In this document: positions 51,923 to 61,543 of the stretch, one piece after another
Position numbering within the stretch: the stretch's first letter is position 1
Layout of the letters: each line of letters begins with the position of its first letter
DNA from: Vibrio sp. 05-20-BW147
Lineage (GTDB): Bacteria; Pseudomonadota; Gammaproteobacteria; Enterobacterales; Vibrionaceae
Length of the DNA: 64,000 bases
Reading direction: 5' to 3'
Assembly (NCBI RefSeq): GCF_013369385.1
Contig: NZ_SZTO01000007.1
Coordinates: 62,001 to 126,000 of the forward strand
The notes under the pieces: generated by a model
What the model saw: the letters and a program-made list of their open reading frames with translations, nothing else
Databases searched by the model: none
What the model was told of the DNA's origin: nothing
Made by a program: the position numbers and the translations under genes

Positions 51923-54900
51923 TTACGTGCGTACCTTTGCTACTTGAGCTAAGCGTTGCAATGGATAACGAATACCTCGCCCCATTTTCGCCAACAAATG
52001 TTTGATGTCTTCCAGCATCAAGTAAAGACATGGCACCAGCACCAGTGTCAAAACTGTTGCAAAAAGCACGGCAAAACCGAGCCCCACCGCCATTGGTATG
52101 ACGAATCTAGCCTGCAAGCTGGTTTCAAACATGATAGGTAACACCCCTACGAAGGTCGTGATCGAGGTAAGTAAAATAGCGCGAAAACGTGCACAACCAG
52201 CTTCAACAACCGCCTCTTTGATTGAGAGCCCCTCTCTGCGCACTTGGTTGACGTAATCGGTCATAACGAGTGAATCGTTTATCACCACTCCTGCCGCCGC
52301 GATCAGACCAAAGGTCGACATCATGCTGATGTCCAAGCCAAGCCAGAAGTGTCCCCAGATTGCCCCCGTCAGGCTAAATGGGATCACAGACATCACTATC
52401 AACGGTTGGGTATAGCTTTTTAAAGGCACCGCTAACAGAATGTAGACAATGATCATCCCAGCGACAAAGAAAATGACTTGCTCATTTCGCTGCGCTTGCT
52501 GTTCTTCAATACTGCCACCCAGTTGCGTTCTCACGTCCGGGAACTTCTCTTTTAATTCAGGCAAGAGGGAATTTTGAATCGTGCTAACCACTTCATTTGG
52601 TTCCACTATTTCCTCATCAATGGAGCCGTACACGTAGACGGTTTTATAGCCTTGCTCGCGTCGGATACTAGTGATACCTGCCTGTTCCTCTATGTTCACT
52701 ACATCACCCAACATCACTTTCTTACCTGCTGGTGTAGTGATCACCGCGTAACGAAGCGATGCAAAGGCCTCGCGCGTCAACTTCGGATAACGCACCATCA
52801 CCTTCAGCTCCTCTCCATCGCGGATGAAACGTTGTGCTTCACCTCCATAGAAGCTGCCGCCGACTTGTTCAGCGATCATAGTCAGATCCAACCCAAGGTC
52901 GTAGGCAACAGGCGCAAGAGAAAGCAATACTTCTTTACTACCAGAATCCATGCTCGATGAGATATCAAACAAGCCATTTTGATCTTGCAAACGCGTGATC
53001 AAATACCGCCCCGCAGCGTTAAGCTGCTCGATGTCCGTGCCAAACAATCGGTAACCAAACTCATCGCCGCCATCACTGCTGTTCGTCGCATCGTTAATGG
53101 TGAGACTTTTTACCCCAGATATGACAGGCAGCTGCTCTCGCCACATGCGCGACAACTCGAACGTATTGAACGGTCTCAGTTCTTCATCCACCAATGGAAC
53201 CACTATACGCCCTTCCGTTCGGCCACGATTGTACGAAAGCATATCGCGGATCATTCCCCGTCCAAACTCAGCAATGGTTTGTTCTTCTACCGTTTTAATC
53301 ACATGTTCTATTTGCTTCAAAGCCGCAATAGTTTGCTCACTGGATACGTTGTCATTCATTTTCAAAATGACCGCTGGGAAATCTGTCGGCACTTTGGGAT
53401 TCATAATGATGCGCACGTGATTGGACGTAACCAAGCCCACACTGACCACCAGCAAACTGATGAAAAACGCCATCACGCTCCAACGCCAATGCGTGCAAAA
53501 ACGCACAAATCGTTGATATGGACCGTTCACAAAACCAAAAAAACGAGCGTTGAAACGGGCGCGCCAACCATCGGGTTTGATGGGTTTAAATGTGGTGTGC
53601 GATAAATGTGCGGGTAAAATGAGCTTTGATTCAATCAAACTGAAGATCAAACAGAGCATGACCACCGAGGCAATACCGACAAAGAATGCGCGCTCTATAC
53701 CTGAAGACATCAAAAAGGGCGCAAACACCGCAATGGTGGTCAAAACCCCGAAGGTGGCTGGCGTAGCAACCTTCTTCACCCCAACAATAACGTTTTTTAC
53801 CCCTCCACCATTCTTTTCGATTTCACTGTAGGCGCTTTCTCCGATGACGATGGCGTCATCAACGACAATACCCAACACCATAATGAAAGCAAATAAAGAG
53901 ACAATATTGATCGTCACACCAATAAATGGCATCACCATTACGGCACCAAGGAAACAAACTGGTAGGCCGATCATCACCCAAAGAGCCAAACGCACTCGTA
54001 AGAAGATACTGAGCATGATCGCCACCAACACAGCCCCTTGGAGCAAATTTTTCAGCATCATGTCCAGACGACCTTGCAAGTAGTAGGTCATATCCACCAG
54101 CGTTTTGATCTGCAAATCATCAGGCAGCTGCTCATTCTTATGTGCAATATACGCCTTCACCGATTCGGCAACGGGGATAATATCCTGATCTTTGGTCGCT
54201 TTTACCGACAGATAGATAGCATTTTGCCCCGAAAACTGGAAATAACGCTCAGCTTCGGTGAAACCATCCTTAATCGTCGCAATATCCTGAAGCAGCACTT
54301 TGGCGCCATTAGCGCCCAGTTTCACCGGAATGTTGCGGAACTCTTCGCCTTTGTAGTATTGGTTCTCAATCCGTACCGCAATCATTCCTGCACTGGTCGT
54401 CACTTCACCAGCAGAATAATTGGCGGAATAGCGGCGAATAGCATTGGTTACGTCGTTTAACGTCAAATCGTATTTGCGCAGCACCAAAGGATCGACCTCA
54501 ATCGCAATCTCCTCTTGTGGTGCACTCATCTCCACCAACATGACATTTTGCAACTGCAGTAACTCATCTTCAATTTTCTTTGCGATGGGTTTGAGCTCTT
54601 CCAGCGTACGGTCACCAACCAAAGAGAGTTCGATAACATCTTGTCGAAACTCATACTGGTATATGTTGACCGGTTCCATCCCTTTCGGAAAACTGGCGAT
54701 GGTGCTAATTCGCTGTTTGACATCATCCAACACCTCTTTGATGTTGGCTTTAACGTCGATCTCTAAAGAGATGTGTGCATTCCCACGCGACGCCGTTGAA
54801 ACTGCCTTTTTTATTCCCGTCACATCTTTTAGTGACTCTTCCATTTTTAACAAAATGCTTTCTTCAACTTCTTGCGGCGATGCACCGGGATAACTGGCGC

Positions 54901-55060
54901 TCACATTGATATAGTTGACCTCAATGTTTGGAAACATCTGCCGCTGAATAAAGAAGAAGCTCACAATGCCCATAATGATGATGAACACCATCAACAAGTT
55001 AGCCGCTACGGTATTGTGCGCGAAGTAGGCGATCAGCCCTCGCTGTTGTGTTGATTCCAT
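51923..55060 (-). CDS. RND efflux pump inner-membrane permease (second system)
   Basis: A 1045-residue RND transporter, of the AcrB-like efflux type with the usual twelve-span layout. In transmembrane segment 4, MVLGIVVDDAIVIGESAYSEIE (in part) carries the DD proton-relay pair; the mirrored late part is TFGLIAAAGVVINDSLVMTDYVNQV (in part). Large periplasmic loops lie between spans 1-2 and 7-8. It is 11 bases after the adaptor stop, AAGGAACGG before the ATG. The pump presumably uses a TolC-type channel elsewhere. It is clearly different from the first RND permease in sequence. Substrate unknown. Confidence 0.92.
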   Translation of the reverse strand: MESTQQRGLIAYFAHNTVAANLLMVFIIIMGIVSFFFIQRQMFPNIEVNYINVSASYPGASPQEVEESILLKMEESLKDVTGIKKAVSTASRGNAHISLEIDVKANIKEVLDDVKQRISTIASFPKGMEPVNIYQYEFRQDVIELSLVGDRTLEELKPIAKKIEDELLQLQNVMLVEMSAPQEEIAIEVDPLVLRKYDLTLNDVTNAIRRYSANYSAGEVTTSAGMIAVRIENQYYKGEEFRNIPVKLGANGAKVLLQDIATIKDGFTEAERYFQFSGQNAIYLSVKATKDQDIIPVAESVKAYIAHKNEQLPDDLQIKTLVDMTYYLQGRLDMMLKNLLQGAVLVAIMLSIFLRVRLALWVMIGLPVCFLGAVMVMPFIGVTINIVSLFAFIMVLGIVVDDAIVIGESAYSEIEKNGGGVKNVIVGVKKVATPATFGVLTTIAVFAPFLMSSGIERAFFVGIASVVMLCLIFSLIESKLILPAHLSHTTFKPIKPDGWRARFNARFFGFVNGPYQRFVRFCTHWRWSVMAFFISLLVVSVGLVTSNHVRIIMNPKVPTDFPAVILKMNDNVSSEQTIAALKQIEHVIKTVEEQTIAEFGRGMIRDMLSYNRGRTEGRIVVPLVDEELRPFNTFELSRMWREQLPVISGVKSLTINDATNSSDGGDEFGYRLFGTDIEQLNAAGRYLITRLQDQNGLFDISSSMDSGSKEVLLSLAPVAYDLGLDLTMIAEQVGGSFYGGEAQRFIRDGEELKVMVRYPKLTREAFASLRYAVITTPAGKKVMLGDVVNIEEQAGITSIRREQGYKTVYVYGSIDEEIVEPNEVVSTIQNSLLPELKEKFPDVRTQLGGSIEEQQAQRNEQVIFFVAGMIIVYILLAVPLKSYTQPLIVMSVIPFSLTGAIWGHFWLGLDISMMSTFGLIAAAGVVINDSLVMTDYVNQVRREGLSIKEAVVEAGCARFRAILLTSITTFVGVLPIMFETSLQARFVIPMAVGLGFAVLFATVLTLVLVPCLYLMLEDIKHLLAKMGRGIRYPLQRLAQVAKVRT

Positions 55061-55071
55061 AACCCGTTCCT

Positions 55072-56226
55072 TTATCCTTGCGTGTCGTTTTTAGCAGCGT
55101 CCTGTTGGGATAACTTCACCGACATGCCTTTGGCTGGATATTCAGGCACAGTGAGTACCAGCTTGTCGCTTTGCTCAATTCCCTGAGAGATCAGCACAAA
55201 CTCACCTTCCGCACGCAAGACATTCACCGTTCTTGGGTAGAGTTGATTCTCTTCGTTCACTACCCATACCGTGCGATTGTTGACGAGTTCTTGAGGTAAG
55301 CGATAAATATGCTTGAGCTCTTTACCCGCGAACTGCACTTCAACATACGAACCAAATTTAATCGCAGGCTGTTTATTATTGACTCCATAGGGATCATCAA
55401 TGCGCACCACAACATTGATCATGCGTGTTGCCGTGTCGATCATTGCTAAGTCACGGTCAATCTTACCTTCTCTGACAACCTTACGGATTCCCTCTAAACG
55501 GATGGTGGCATCTATCTTTGCCAGTTGATCAGGCAAAAACGCACTGTCGAAACCCGCTATAGGAATGTGGATTTCCGCCGCTTCAATATTATTGAGCAGT
55601 GCCACTTCACTGCCGGCCGAGATAAACTGCCCTACGCCAATTTGTCTGGAAACCACCAAAGCATCGTATGGTGCTAGCACTTTGCAGTTGTCGAGATCTC
55701 GCTGAGCACGTTTCAGCGAAGCTTGAGCGGATTTCACTTGTGCCTCTGCACTCAGTAACTGCGGCTTACGCAAATAAAGATCCGAGACTTGCTTATCATT
55801 TAGGGCCTTCGCTTGACGCTCAGCAACCTTAGCTTTGGCTTTTTCCTCAATTAACGCGGCTTTGGCAGAAGCCAATTGCGCTTCCGCTTGCAAAACCGAC
55901 GCTTGGTAATTCTCACTTTCAATCGAGAACAACACCTCGCCACGCTTGACGATCCCGCCCGTAACAAAATTAGGATGCCAAGCGATCACTTCTCCCGACA
56001 CCTGTGCCGATAAACGTGTGGTTTCAAATGGCACCAACTCACCGTGACTGGTGATCATAACTCGGTGTTCTGTTGGGAACAGAGGTATAGTATCCACCAT
56101 TGGCTCTGCAGCACTCTCTTTTTTCTCTTCAGCTTCAGGCCCCAAAGCAGCGACCGCTTGGTAGGCACCATAACCACCTCCAAGCAAAGCAATAGGTAAA
56201 ATCCAACGTGCGACATTGTGTAACAT
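55072..56226 (-). CDS. RND efflux pump periplasmic adaptor (second system)
   Basis: A 384-residue membrane-fusion protein. An N-terminal membrane anchor (WILPIALLGGGYGAYQAV) is followed by a lipoyl half-motif (ITSHGELVPFETTRLSAQVSG), a long coiled coil rich in Ala/Lys/Gln (about 110-195), and the second half (VLAPYDALVVSRQIGVGQFISAG, in part), then barrel domains. The ATG at 56226 has AGGGA upstream; the open frame begins with TTG at 56262. First gene of a two-gene operon with the permease. Its upstream region has the TTGTGAC repeats. Confidence 0.9.
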   Translation of the reverse strand: MLHNVARWILPIALLGGGYGAYQAVAALGPEAEEKKESAAEPMVDTIPLFPTEHRVMITSHGELVPFETTRLSAQVSGEVIAWHPNFVTGGIVKRGEVLFSIESENYQASVLQAEAQLASAKAALIEEKAKAKVAERQAKALNDKQVSDLYLRKPQLLSAEAQVKSAQASLKRAQRDLDNCKVLAPYDALVVSRQIGVGQFISAGSEVALLNNIEAAEIHIPIAGFDSAFLPDQLAKIDATIRLEGIRKVVREGKIDRDLAMIDTATRMINVVVRIDDPYGVNNKQPAIKFGSYVEVQFAGKELKHIYRLPQELVNNRTVWVVNEENQLYPRTVNVLRAEGEFVLISQGIEQSDKLVLTVPEYPAKGMSVKLSQQDAAKNDTQG

Positions 56227-56317
56227 GAGTATCCCTATCTGAGTTTTTATCCTTCGCCACAAACTGACGTTGAATGGGTAAGTTGAATAAATATTAACGA
56301 ATTGTTCGACTAAGTTG

Positions 56318-56344
56318 TTGTGACAACTTGTGACCAGTTGTGAC
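56318..56344. promoter_or_regulatory. Three phased TTGTGAC repeats upstream of the second RND operon
   Basis: TTGTGAC occurs exactly at 56318-56324, 56328-56334 and 56338-56344, a spacing of 10 bp (one DNA turn). This is the geometry of OmpR/PhoB-type response-regulator operators. It lies 92-118 bp from the adaptor start, in the region expected for its promoter. The regulator is not identified. An overlapping dyad AAGTTGT-TGTG-ACAACTT covers 56312-56329. Confidence 0.6.
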
Positions 56345-56742
56345 CTAGACGTCTCGCTCTTACCTACGGTTCAAAGCAAATCAAAACGACTTTTTGCCAT
56401 TGCACATTAAAAAACATGATGCCAGCAGACCCAGAGATAGACCACGCAAATAATTCAAAATTCCCCTTTTGTAACAAAATTTATGCCAAAAACATTTTCA
56501 ATACTTATCATACAGTTAAAATTTAAAGCGTTTTCATCTTACATTGAAGTGGTAAATATCACCCACCATCGGTGATATTTACCTCGTTAAAACAGCATGG
56601 AACGACATGCGACAAAAAAGTCTCTTTGCGGAATGCTCATTAAACAACAGAAAATCGGTAAACCTTCCGACAGTTCAGTTTGAAAGGGGCGATTTTATGG
56701 CCTATTTTCAAAGGTATGAGCAAATGATGAGGCAAGACAGAG
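56345..56742. other. Gap upstream of the sulfite-oxidase-fold gene
   Basis: No supported gene; a frame from 56607 lacks a family and overlaps the next gene. The region holds a perfect inverted repeat at 56551-56583 (separate entry) and is AT-rich on its left. Confidence 0.4.
56551..56583. repeat. Perfect 13-bp inverted repeat
   Basis: GGTAAATATCACC, loop CACCATC, GGTGATATTTACC. It lies 160 bases before the periplasmic protein gene and 325 bases from the divergent RND adaptor. No T run on either strand, so not a standard terminator; an operator or RNA structure is likelier. Confidence 0.75.
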
Positions 56743-57252
56743 ATGAACGTAAAAATCGCTGGTTTGGCATTCTCGATAGTTTTTTACGCGAACATGAGTT
56801 TGGCGGAAATCTATCCACCTCCGCAAGGCGAAGTGATCTTGACTATCAGTGGTAAAATCGACAATAAAAACTCGCCCAACGGTTTACTGTTTGACAGAGA
56901 CAAAATCGAGTCTTTTGAGCAAGTGACCATCAACACCGACAACCATGTCATCGCCTCGGTTTTTAGTTATCGAGGGCCACGTCTGTCTGACTTGCTCAAT
57001 TACGCCGGCATTACTGCCGAGAGCCGAGATATCATTGTGATTGCTTGGGATGATTATGTCGCCACAATTCCCATTGACGACATAACGAACTATCCGGTGA
57101 TTCTCGCCACACACGAAAATGGCCGGCAGATGACGTTAGACGATAAAGGGCCACTTTTTGTCGTTTACCCCTTTACTGACCATTCCGAGCTTCGTTTTGA
57201 TCTCTATTACAATCGCTCGGTTTGGCAAGTTCGCGAAATCAAAGTGGAATAA
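56743..57252 (+). CDS. Periplasmic sulfite-oxidase-fold (molybdopterin-domain-like) protein without cysteine
   Basis: A 169-residue exported protein: signal peptide (AGLAFSIVFYANMSLA) and a small domain with the oxidoreductase molybdopterin-binding pattern (ILTISGKI, FSYRGPRLSDLLNYAGI, IIVIAWDDYVATIPI, PVILATHENGRQM, GPLFVVYPF). Such domains normally bind molybdopterin through a cysteine; this protein contains no cysteine at all, so it cannot form that Mo-thiolate bond. It sits 12 bases before a hybrid kinase gene and probably forms its periplasmic partner (inference). The ATG has GAGG ten bases upstream. Confidence 0.75.
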   Translation: MNVKIAGLAFSIVFYANMSLAEIYPPPQGEVILTISGKIDNKNSPNGLLFDRDKIESFEQVTINTDNHVIASVFSYRGPRLSDLLNYAGITAESRDIIVIAWDDYVATIPIDDITNYPVILATHENGRQMTLDDKGPLFVVYPFTDHSELRFDLYYNRSVWQVREIKVE

Positions 57253-57264
57253 GAGAAACACTCA

Positions 57265-59415
57265 ATGAAGCAAATCAGCCGGCTGCCCATTATTGCTATT
57301 CTGCTTGTGACCTTAACCTGCGGGCTGTTTTTATTGATCGCCATGGCGTTTTTTTCCTATCAGACCATGACAAGCCAAGCGATCGCACCCTATGTTTCCA
57401 TCGTGAATAATAATCTTGGAGCGAAAACCAAACTGCTGCACATCAAGAGTGCCTTGCAAGACTTTCTGGTTCAACCAACCCCATCTAACCTTGGTAGAAC
57501 CCAAACTCGCACGCGGATCATGCGCGCCAGTATCATCAATGATCTTAAAAGCCACGCGACCATAGAGCTGCATTCCGATTATGGTGATTTTGCTCAACTC
57601 GATGCCATGAACCAAGGACTACAGCAACTCACGACTGCCGTCACCTCGTTGCAGGATGTAGAAAGTGCCAAACAGCAGATGCCAAGTCTCATCCAAGAGA
57701 TAGATCAGCTTTACGATCGGTGGAATAGCTATACTTCTAATGTTATTTTGCGGGTGGAACACAATCAAAGCGATTTCTTACTCTCACGCGAACAGTTTTA
57801 CCACCGCCAACATTGGTATTACCTTGCCATCATCGCCATTTCTATCTTGATCATTGCTTTGGTATTTAAGCTCTACATTGACCAAGTACACCTAACCAAA
57901 CTCACTCAAGAACAAGCACTTGAGATGAAAGAGGCGAAAAAAGCGGCAGAGGCAAGTGCAGACATCAAATCAAAGTTTCTCGCAAATATATCCCATGAAG
58001 TGCGAACCCCCCTGAACGCCATTATTGGCTTGAGTGACACCGATCATTACCTCAATGCAAGCGAACAAATACGTGAATACATCGACTTGATTCACCGTTC
58101 AGGGAAGCACCTTCTCGCCCTCATGAACGACATTCTTGATGTCAGCAAAATTGATTCAGGCAAACTGAGTTTGAACCAAACTGAATTTTCTCTTAAAGAC
58201 ATGATCGACGATACACGCACCCTTTTTCATGAACGAACCCATAATCCCGGCGTGGAGAGCTTTATTCTGACTCCGCAAGAGAGTGATATGATTTTTTATG
58301 GCGATGCGCTGCGCATTTTTCAGATCATCAGTAATCTCTGTTCCAATGCCATCAAGTTTACCCATCAAGGACATATTAAAGTTGAGTTCGCGGTACAAAA
58401 CCGTGGACCCAACTCTGTGCTACAGATATTAGTCTCAGACACTGGGATCGGGATGTCAGACGCACAGTTAAAAAAAGTGTTCGATGAATTTGTCCAAGCG
58501 GATGATTCGACCACGCGCAAATATGGTGGTACTGGCCTTGGCTTGGCCATCTGCCAGAAGCTCACGGAGTTGATGCAAGGCTCTTTGCGTATCGAAAGTG
58601 AGCTAAATCGTGGCACGCAAATTAGCCTAACGCTAACGCTACCACTGTTGCATGCACCACACATTGAGCCCAAACCACCCTCTCCGCACGACATCATGGT
58701 CCACAACGATGGCAGTGACTACTGCGCTATACTTCAACACGATATCAACCGTCTGGCTGCCTTGGCAGAGCACTCTGAACCCTACTTTATTTACTATCAC
58801 TCTAATCAACGTTTAATCAGTAATGTGCTACCCACACTGCACGAAGAGGCACAAGGCAGAAAGATCATCGTCATTACAGATATTGAACAGCAAGAAAACG
58901 TCGATAGGAACTCGCGAGTCCACTACCTGAGTAAGCCCTATGTCTCTTATCGCCTCTTTGATCTACTGGCAGGTAGAGTCACTCAAACCTTCACACCGCT
59001 AAAAGTGCCTCATCGAACCTATCCAGAGCTGCACGTGCTCTTGGTGGAAGATGTTCATATTAATCAGTTGGTCGCCACGCACTTTCTCTCTCGCTTAGGT
59101 ATTACACCCGATGTTGTCAACAACGGTGAAGAGGCGCTTAATTACTTAAGGAAACACCGTTACGATTTAGTGCTCATGGATATCCAAATGCCCGTGATGG
59201 ATGGATTACAAGCAATGAGAGTGATTAAAACCGAGCAACTCGGTCATCACACTGTCTTTATCGCCGTCACCGCTAACGTCTTTGAAGAAGACCAACAAAA
59301 GTATCGTCAAGCTGGATTTGAAGATCTGTTAGCCAAACCCTTCAACTTAGACGCCCTACAAACCATCATCGATACACACTGCCACACGCAGTTAGTGAAA
59401 AGCCGCACAGTTTGA
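57265..59415 (+). CDS. Hybrid sensor histidine kinase with C-terminal receiver
   Basis: A 716-residue inner-membrane kinase. Two membrane helices (about 10-32 and 188-208) enclose a roughly 150-residue periplasmic sensor rich in helices. Then HisKA with the autophosphorylation site NISHEVRTPLNAIIGL (about residue 247), HATPase with DTGIGM and GGTGLGLAIC, a stretch near 480-565 that looks like an inactive receiver remnant, and a receiver with LVLMDIQMPVMDG (phospho-aspartate near 640). There is no HPt domain, so phosphate would go to a separate HPt or response regulator. Operon with the preceding sulfite-oxidase-fold gene. Signal unknown. Confidence 0.92.
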   Translation: MKQISRLPIIAILLVTLTCGLFLLIAMAFFSYQTMTSQAIAPYVSIVNNNLGAKTKLLHIKSALQDFLVQPTPSNLGRTQTRTRIMRASIINDLKSHATIELHSDYGDFAQLDAMNQGLQQLTTAVTSLQDVESAKQQMPSLIQEIDQLYDRWNSYTSNVILRVEHNQSDFLLSREQFYHRQHWYYLAIIAISILIIALVFKLYIDQVHLTKLTQEQALEMKEAKKAAEASADIKSKFLANISHEVRTPLNAIIGLSDTDHYLNASEQIREYIDLIHRSGKHLLALMNDILDVSKIDSGKLSLNQTEFSLKDMIDDTRTLFHERTHNPGVESFILTPQESDMIFYGDALRIFQIISNLCSNAIKFTHQGHIKVEFAVQNRGPNSVLQILVSDTGIGMSDAQLKKVFDEFVQADDSTTRKYGGTGLGLAICQKLTELMQGSLRIESELNRGTQISLTLTLPLLHAPHIEPKPPSPHDIMVHNDGSDYCAILQHDINRLAALAEHSEPYFIYYHSNQRLISNVLPTLHEEAQGRKIIVITDIEQQENVDRNSRVHYLSKPYVSYRLFDLLAGRVTQTFTPLKVPHRTYPELHVLLVEDVHINQLVATHFLSRLGITPDVVNNGEEALNYLRKHRYDLVLMDIQMPVMDGLQAMRVIKTEQLGHHTVFIAVTANVFEEDQQKYRQAGFEDLLAKPFNLDALQTIIDTHCHTQLVKSRTV

Positions 59416-59514
59416 CGACAAAACACTCGTTTTCTGTGGCTGAGTTTGTTTCCATCGTCCTTGACCTTTTTCCCAAAACGCCGATCAGGCTTATCCCTAA
59501 CACGAGTAAGACCA

Positions 59515-59916
59515 ATGACCACCATTCATGAATGTGTTTCTTTTCTCTTAGTGAATAAAGATCAAGTGTTGCTTGAGCAACGTAGCAAAGAGAAATCTTG
59601 CGATCCGGATATGGTTGCCATTCCCGGTGGGCATATGGAAACCGGAGAAAGCCAAACAGAGACTCTGCTAAGAGAGATCCGCGAAGAACTTGGCGTCGAT
59701 GCGTTGACGTATCACTATCTCTGTTCGCTCTACCATCCAACCTCTGAGCTGCAGCTGCTGCATTATTACGTGGTGACCCAATGGCAAGGTGAGATCCAAA
59801 GCCACGAAGCGGACACTGTCTTTTGGAGCAAGGTCACTGACTTCGCCCCAGCGACCGAGGCGGATAAGACCGCACTTAAAGAACTACTTCGCTTACAAGC
59901 TGAGGGGTTGTTTTAG
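59515..59916 (+). CDS. NUDIX hydrolase
   Basis: A 133-residue MutT/NUDIX protein. The Nudix box GHMETGESQTETLLREIREELGV (in part; near residue 40) fits Gx5Ex7REUxEExGU exactly. It probably hydrolyses a nucleoside diphosphate derivative or damaged nucleotide; substrate unknown. ATG at 59515 chosen over the earlier frame start, since the domain starts there; its ribosome site is weak (GAGTAAG). The kinase stop is 100 bases upstream. Confidence 0.87.
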   Translation: MTTIHECVSFLLVNKDQVLLEQRSKEKSCDPDMVAIPGGHMETGESQTETLLREIREELGVDALTYHYLCSLYHPTSELQLLHYYVVTQWQGEIQSHEADTVFWSKVTDFAPATEADKTALKELLRLQAEGLF

Positions 59917-59924
59917 CTCGCATT

Positions 59925-59965
59925 GATGCTCCGCGTACCGTGTGAGCGTCAAACGGTGCAGCATC
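59925..59965 (+). terminator. Hairpin after the NUDIX gene
   Basis: GATGCT (59925) with AGCATC (59960) encloses ACCGT / ACGGT, a two-part stem. No T run, so low support as a terminator. Confidence 0.35.
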
Positions 59966-60103
59966 ACACCGTTACATAAAAACCAGAAAACAGACTAAAA
60001 GAATCATTTCCAAGTAAATATTAAAAACAGTGACACTTTCAAGCGAGAAAACTATCCTGAGGTTCTTACAATGGTTCTCATACACCATTAGGAGAACATC
60101 AGC

Positions 60104-60643
60104 ATGAAATACTCATCTATCGCCCTACTACTGCTTAGCTCTGTTGCCGCATCCACCAGCTATGCTGGCGATTTTAGCCTCACTAGCCATGACATTATGG
60201 AAGGGCAACGTATGGCGAAAACTTTTGAATTTACAGGATTCGGTTGTAGCGGCGATAACCTTTCCCCTCAACTGAGCTGGCAGAACGCGCCTAAAGGCAC
60301 CAAAAGTTTTGCCATCACAGCGTACGACCCAGATGCCCCTACAGGCAGTGGTTGGTGGCATTGGTCTGCCATTGATATCCCAGCCAATGTATCGGAATTA
60401 CCGCGTGGCGTTGACCTTAAGAAAGTAGGCGCAACGGAGATCCGTAACGACTATGGCGCAAAAGGATTCGGCGGCGTTTGTCCGCCAGAGGGTGATGGCA
60501 TGCACCGCTATCAATTTACCGTTTGGGCATTACCTGAAGCCAAGTTAGACTTAGATGGCAACAGCTCACCCGCTCTAGTGGGTTTTATGCTCAACGCGAT
60601 GGCGTTAGATAAAGCAACGTTAACCGCAACTTACGTTCGATAA
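60104..60643 (+). CDS. Exported PEBP-family (YbhB/YbcL) protein
   Basis: A 179-residue protein with a signal peptide (SIALLLLSSVAASTSYA) and the phosphatidylethanolamine-binding-protein fold: GCSGDNLSPQLSWQNAP, FAITAYDPDAPTGSGWWHW and the late GFGGVCPPEGDGMHRYQFTVWAL (in part). These match bacterial YbhB/YbcL proteins. The export signal puts it in the periplasm; function unknown. AGGAG precedes the ATG. It is 17 bases before an AraC-family gene and may be in its operon. Confidence 0.87.
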   Translation: MKYSSIALLLLSSVAASTSYAGDFSLTSHDIMEGQRMAKTFEFTGFGCSGDNLSPQLSWQNAPKGTKSFAITAYDPDAPTGSGWWHWSAIDIPANVSELPRGVDLKKVGATEIRNDYGAKGFGGVCPPEGDGMHRYQFTVWALPEAKLDLDGNSSPALVGFMLNAMALDKATLTATYVR

Positions 60644-60660
60644 TTCGTATGGGAGTGACA

Positions 60661-61455
60661 ATGAAATCATTGATGCAACTTGCCTACTACCGTGGTGTTC
60701 ACACGCAAGCATTGCGCAATGTGGCGATTCTCACTCCCAGCATTATCCAAATTACCACTGGCAGTAAGCGCCTTTATTGGCAAGAAACCACCTTGGATAT
60801 TGATGCTCACAGCCTGCTACTGTGCCGTGCCAACCACGCGCTCCATTTCGAGAATCTTCCTCAAGCTGGGCAATTTTCATCTCGCCAATTTTGCTTCTCT
60901 CTGCCACCCACATCAGAAATGCTGTCGCTGAGTGAACGTAATGGCACGACCACGCCACATCTCACCCTTCATCACCCTGTGGTTCGCTGTGATAAAGCCC
61001 TCAACCATACGCTGAATTTGCTCGCCGGATTACCGCTTGGCGAATTGAGTACAGAAACGCTCACGTTCTGGCTGTACGGCCTCTATCAGCAATTGGCAGA
61101 ACGAGGGGGGCTGCATTTGATGTTTGCGCCACAAGGCCAAAGCTTTGAGCAAAAGCTGAGTGAGTTTATCGCCCAACAGCCGAGTAAAGATCATCAAATT
61201 GAAGACGCTTGTCAGCACTTCGCCATCAGCAAAGCGACCTTGATCCGCCGCTTAAAAGAGGAAGGCACTCAATATCGTGAAGTGTTGTCAAAAGTACGGC
61301 TTAGCCATGCACTAAGCCTGATGCAGCAAGGCCATCGTAAAACCGCAGAGTTGTCATTGATGTGCGGATACCAATCGCCAGATAAATTCAGTCAACGCTT
61401 TCGCCAGCGCTTTGGACTCTCTCCGAGAGAGTATTGCAAAACACTGCCGAATTGA
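60661..61455 (+). CDS. AraC-family transcriptional regulator
   Basis: A 264-residue regulator. The N-terminal about 150 residues are an AraC-type cupin-like sensor without known family match; the C-terminal about 100 residues carry two helix-turn-helix motifs, seen as IEDACQHFAISKATLIRRLKEEG and MCGYQSPDKFSQRFRQRFGLSPREY (in part). I chose the ATG at 60661 because GGAG is five bases before it; a frame start at 60649 is less likely. It lies between the PEBP gene and the photolyase, and may control either. Confidence 0.87.
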   Translation: MKSLMQLAYYRGVHTQALRNVAILTPSIIQITTGSKRLYWQETTLDIDAHSLLLCRANHALHFENLPQAGQFSSRQFCFSLPPTSEMLSLSERNGTTTPHLTLHHPVVRCDKALNHTLNLLAGLPLGELSTETLTFWLYGLYQQLAERGGLHLMFAPQGQSFEQKLSEFIAQQPSKDHQIEDACQHFAISKATLIRRLKEEGTQYREVLSKVRLSHALSLMQQGHRKTAELSLMCGYQSPDKFSQRFRQRFGLSPREYCKTLPN

Positions 61456-61543
61456 GCACAGCGCCAGTTTGATCGTTTTTCGCCGCGGTTCGTATGCAAC
61501 AGCTAATCGTATACAGCAGCAAAAACACACTCGCGAGGAGAAG

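Noticed and set aside
56607..56855. 82-codon frame overlapping the sulfite-oxidase-fold gene start
   Set aside because: Different frame from the clear signal-peptide protein and lacks any known pattern.
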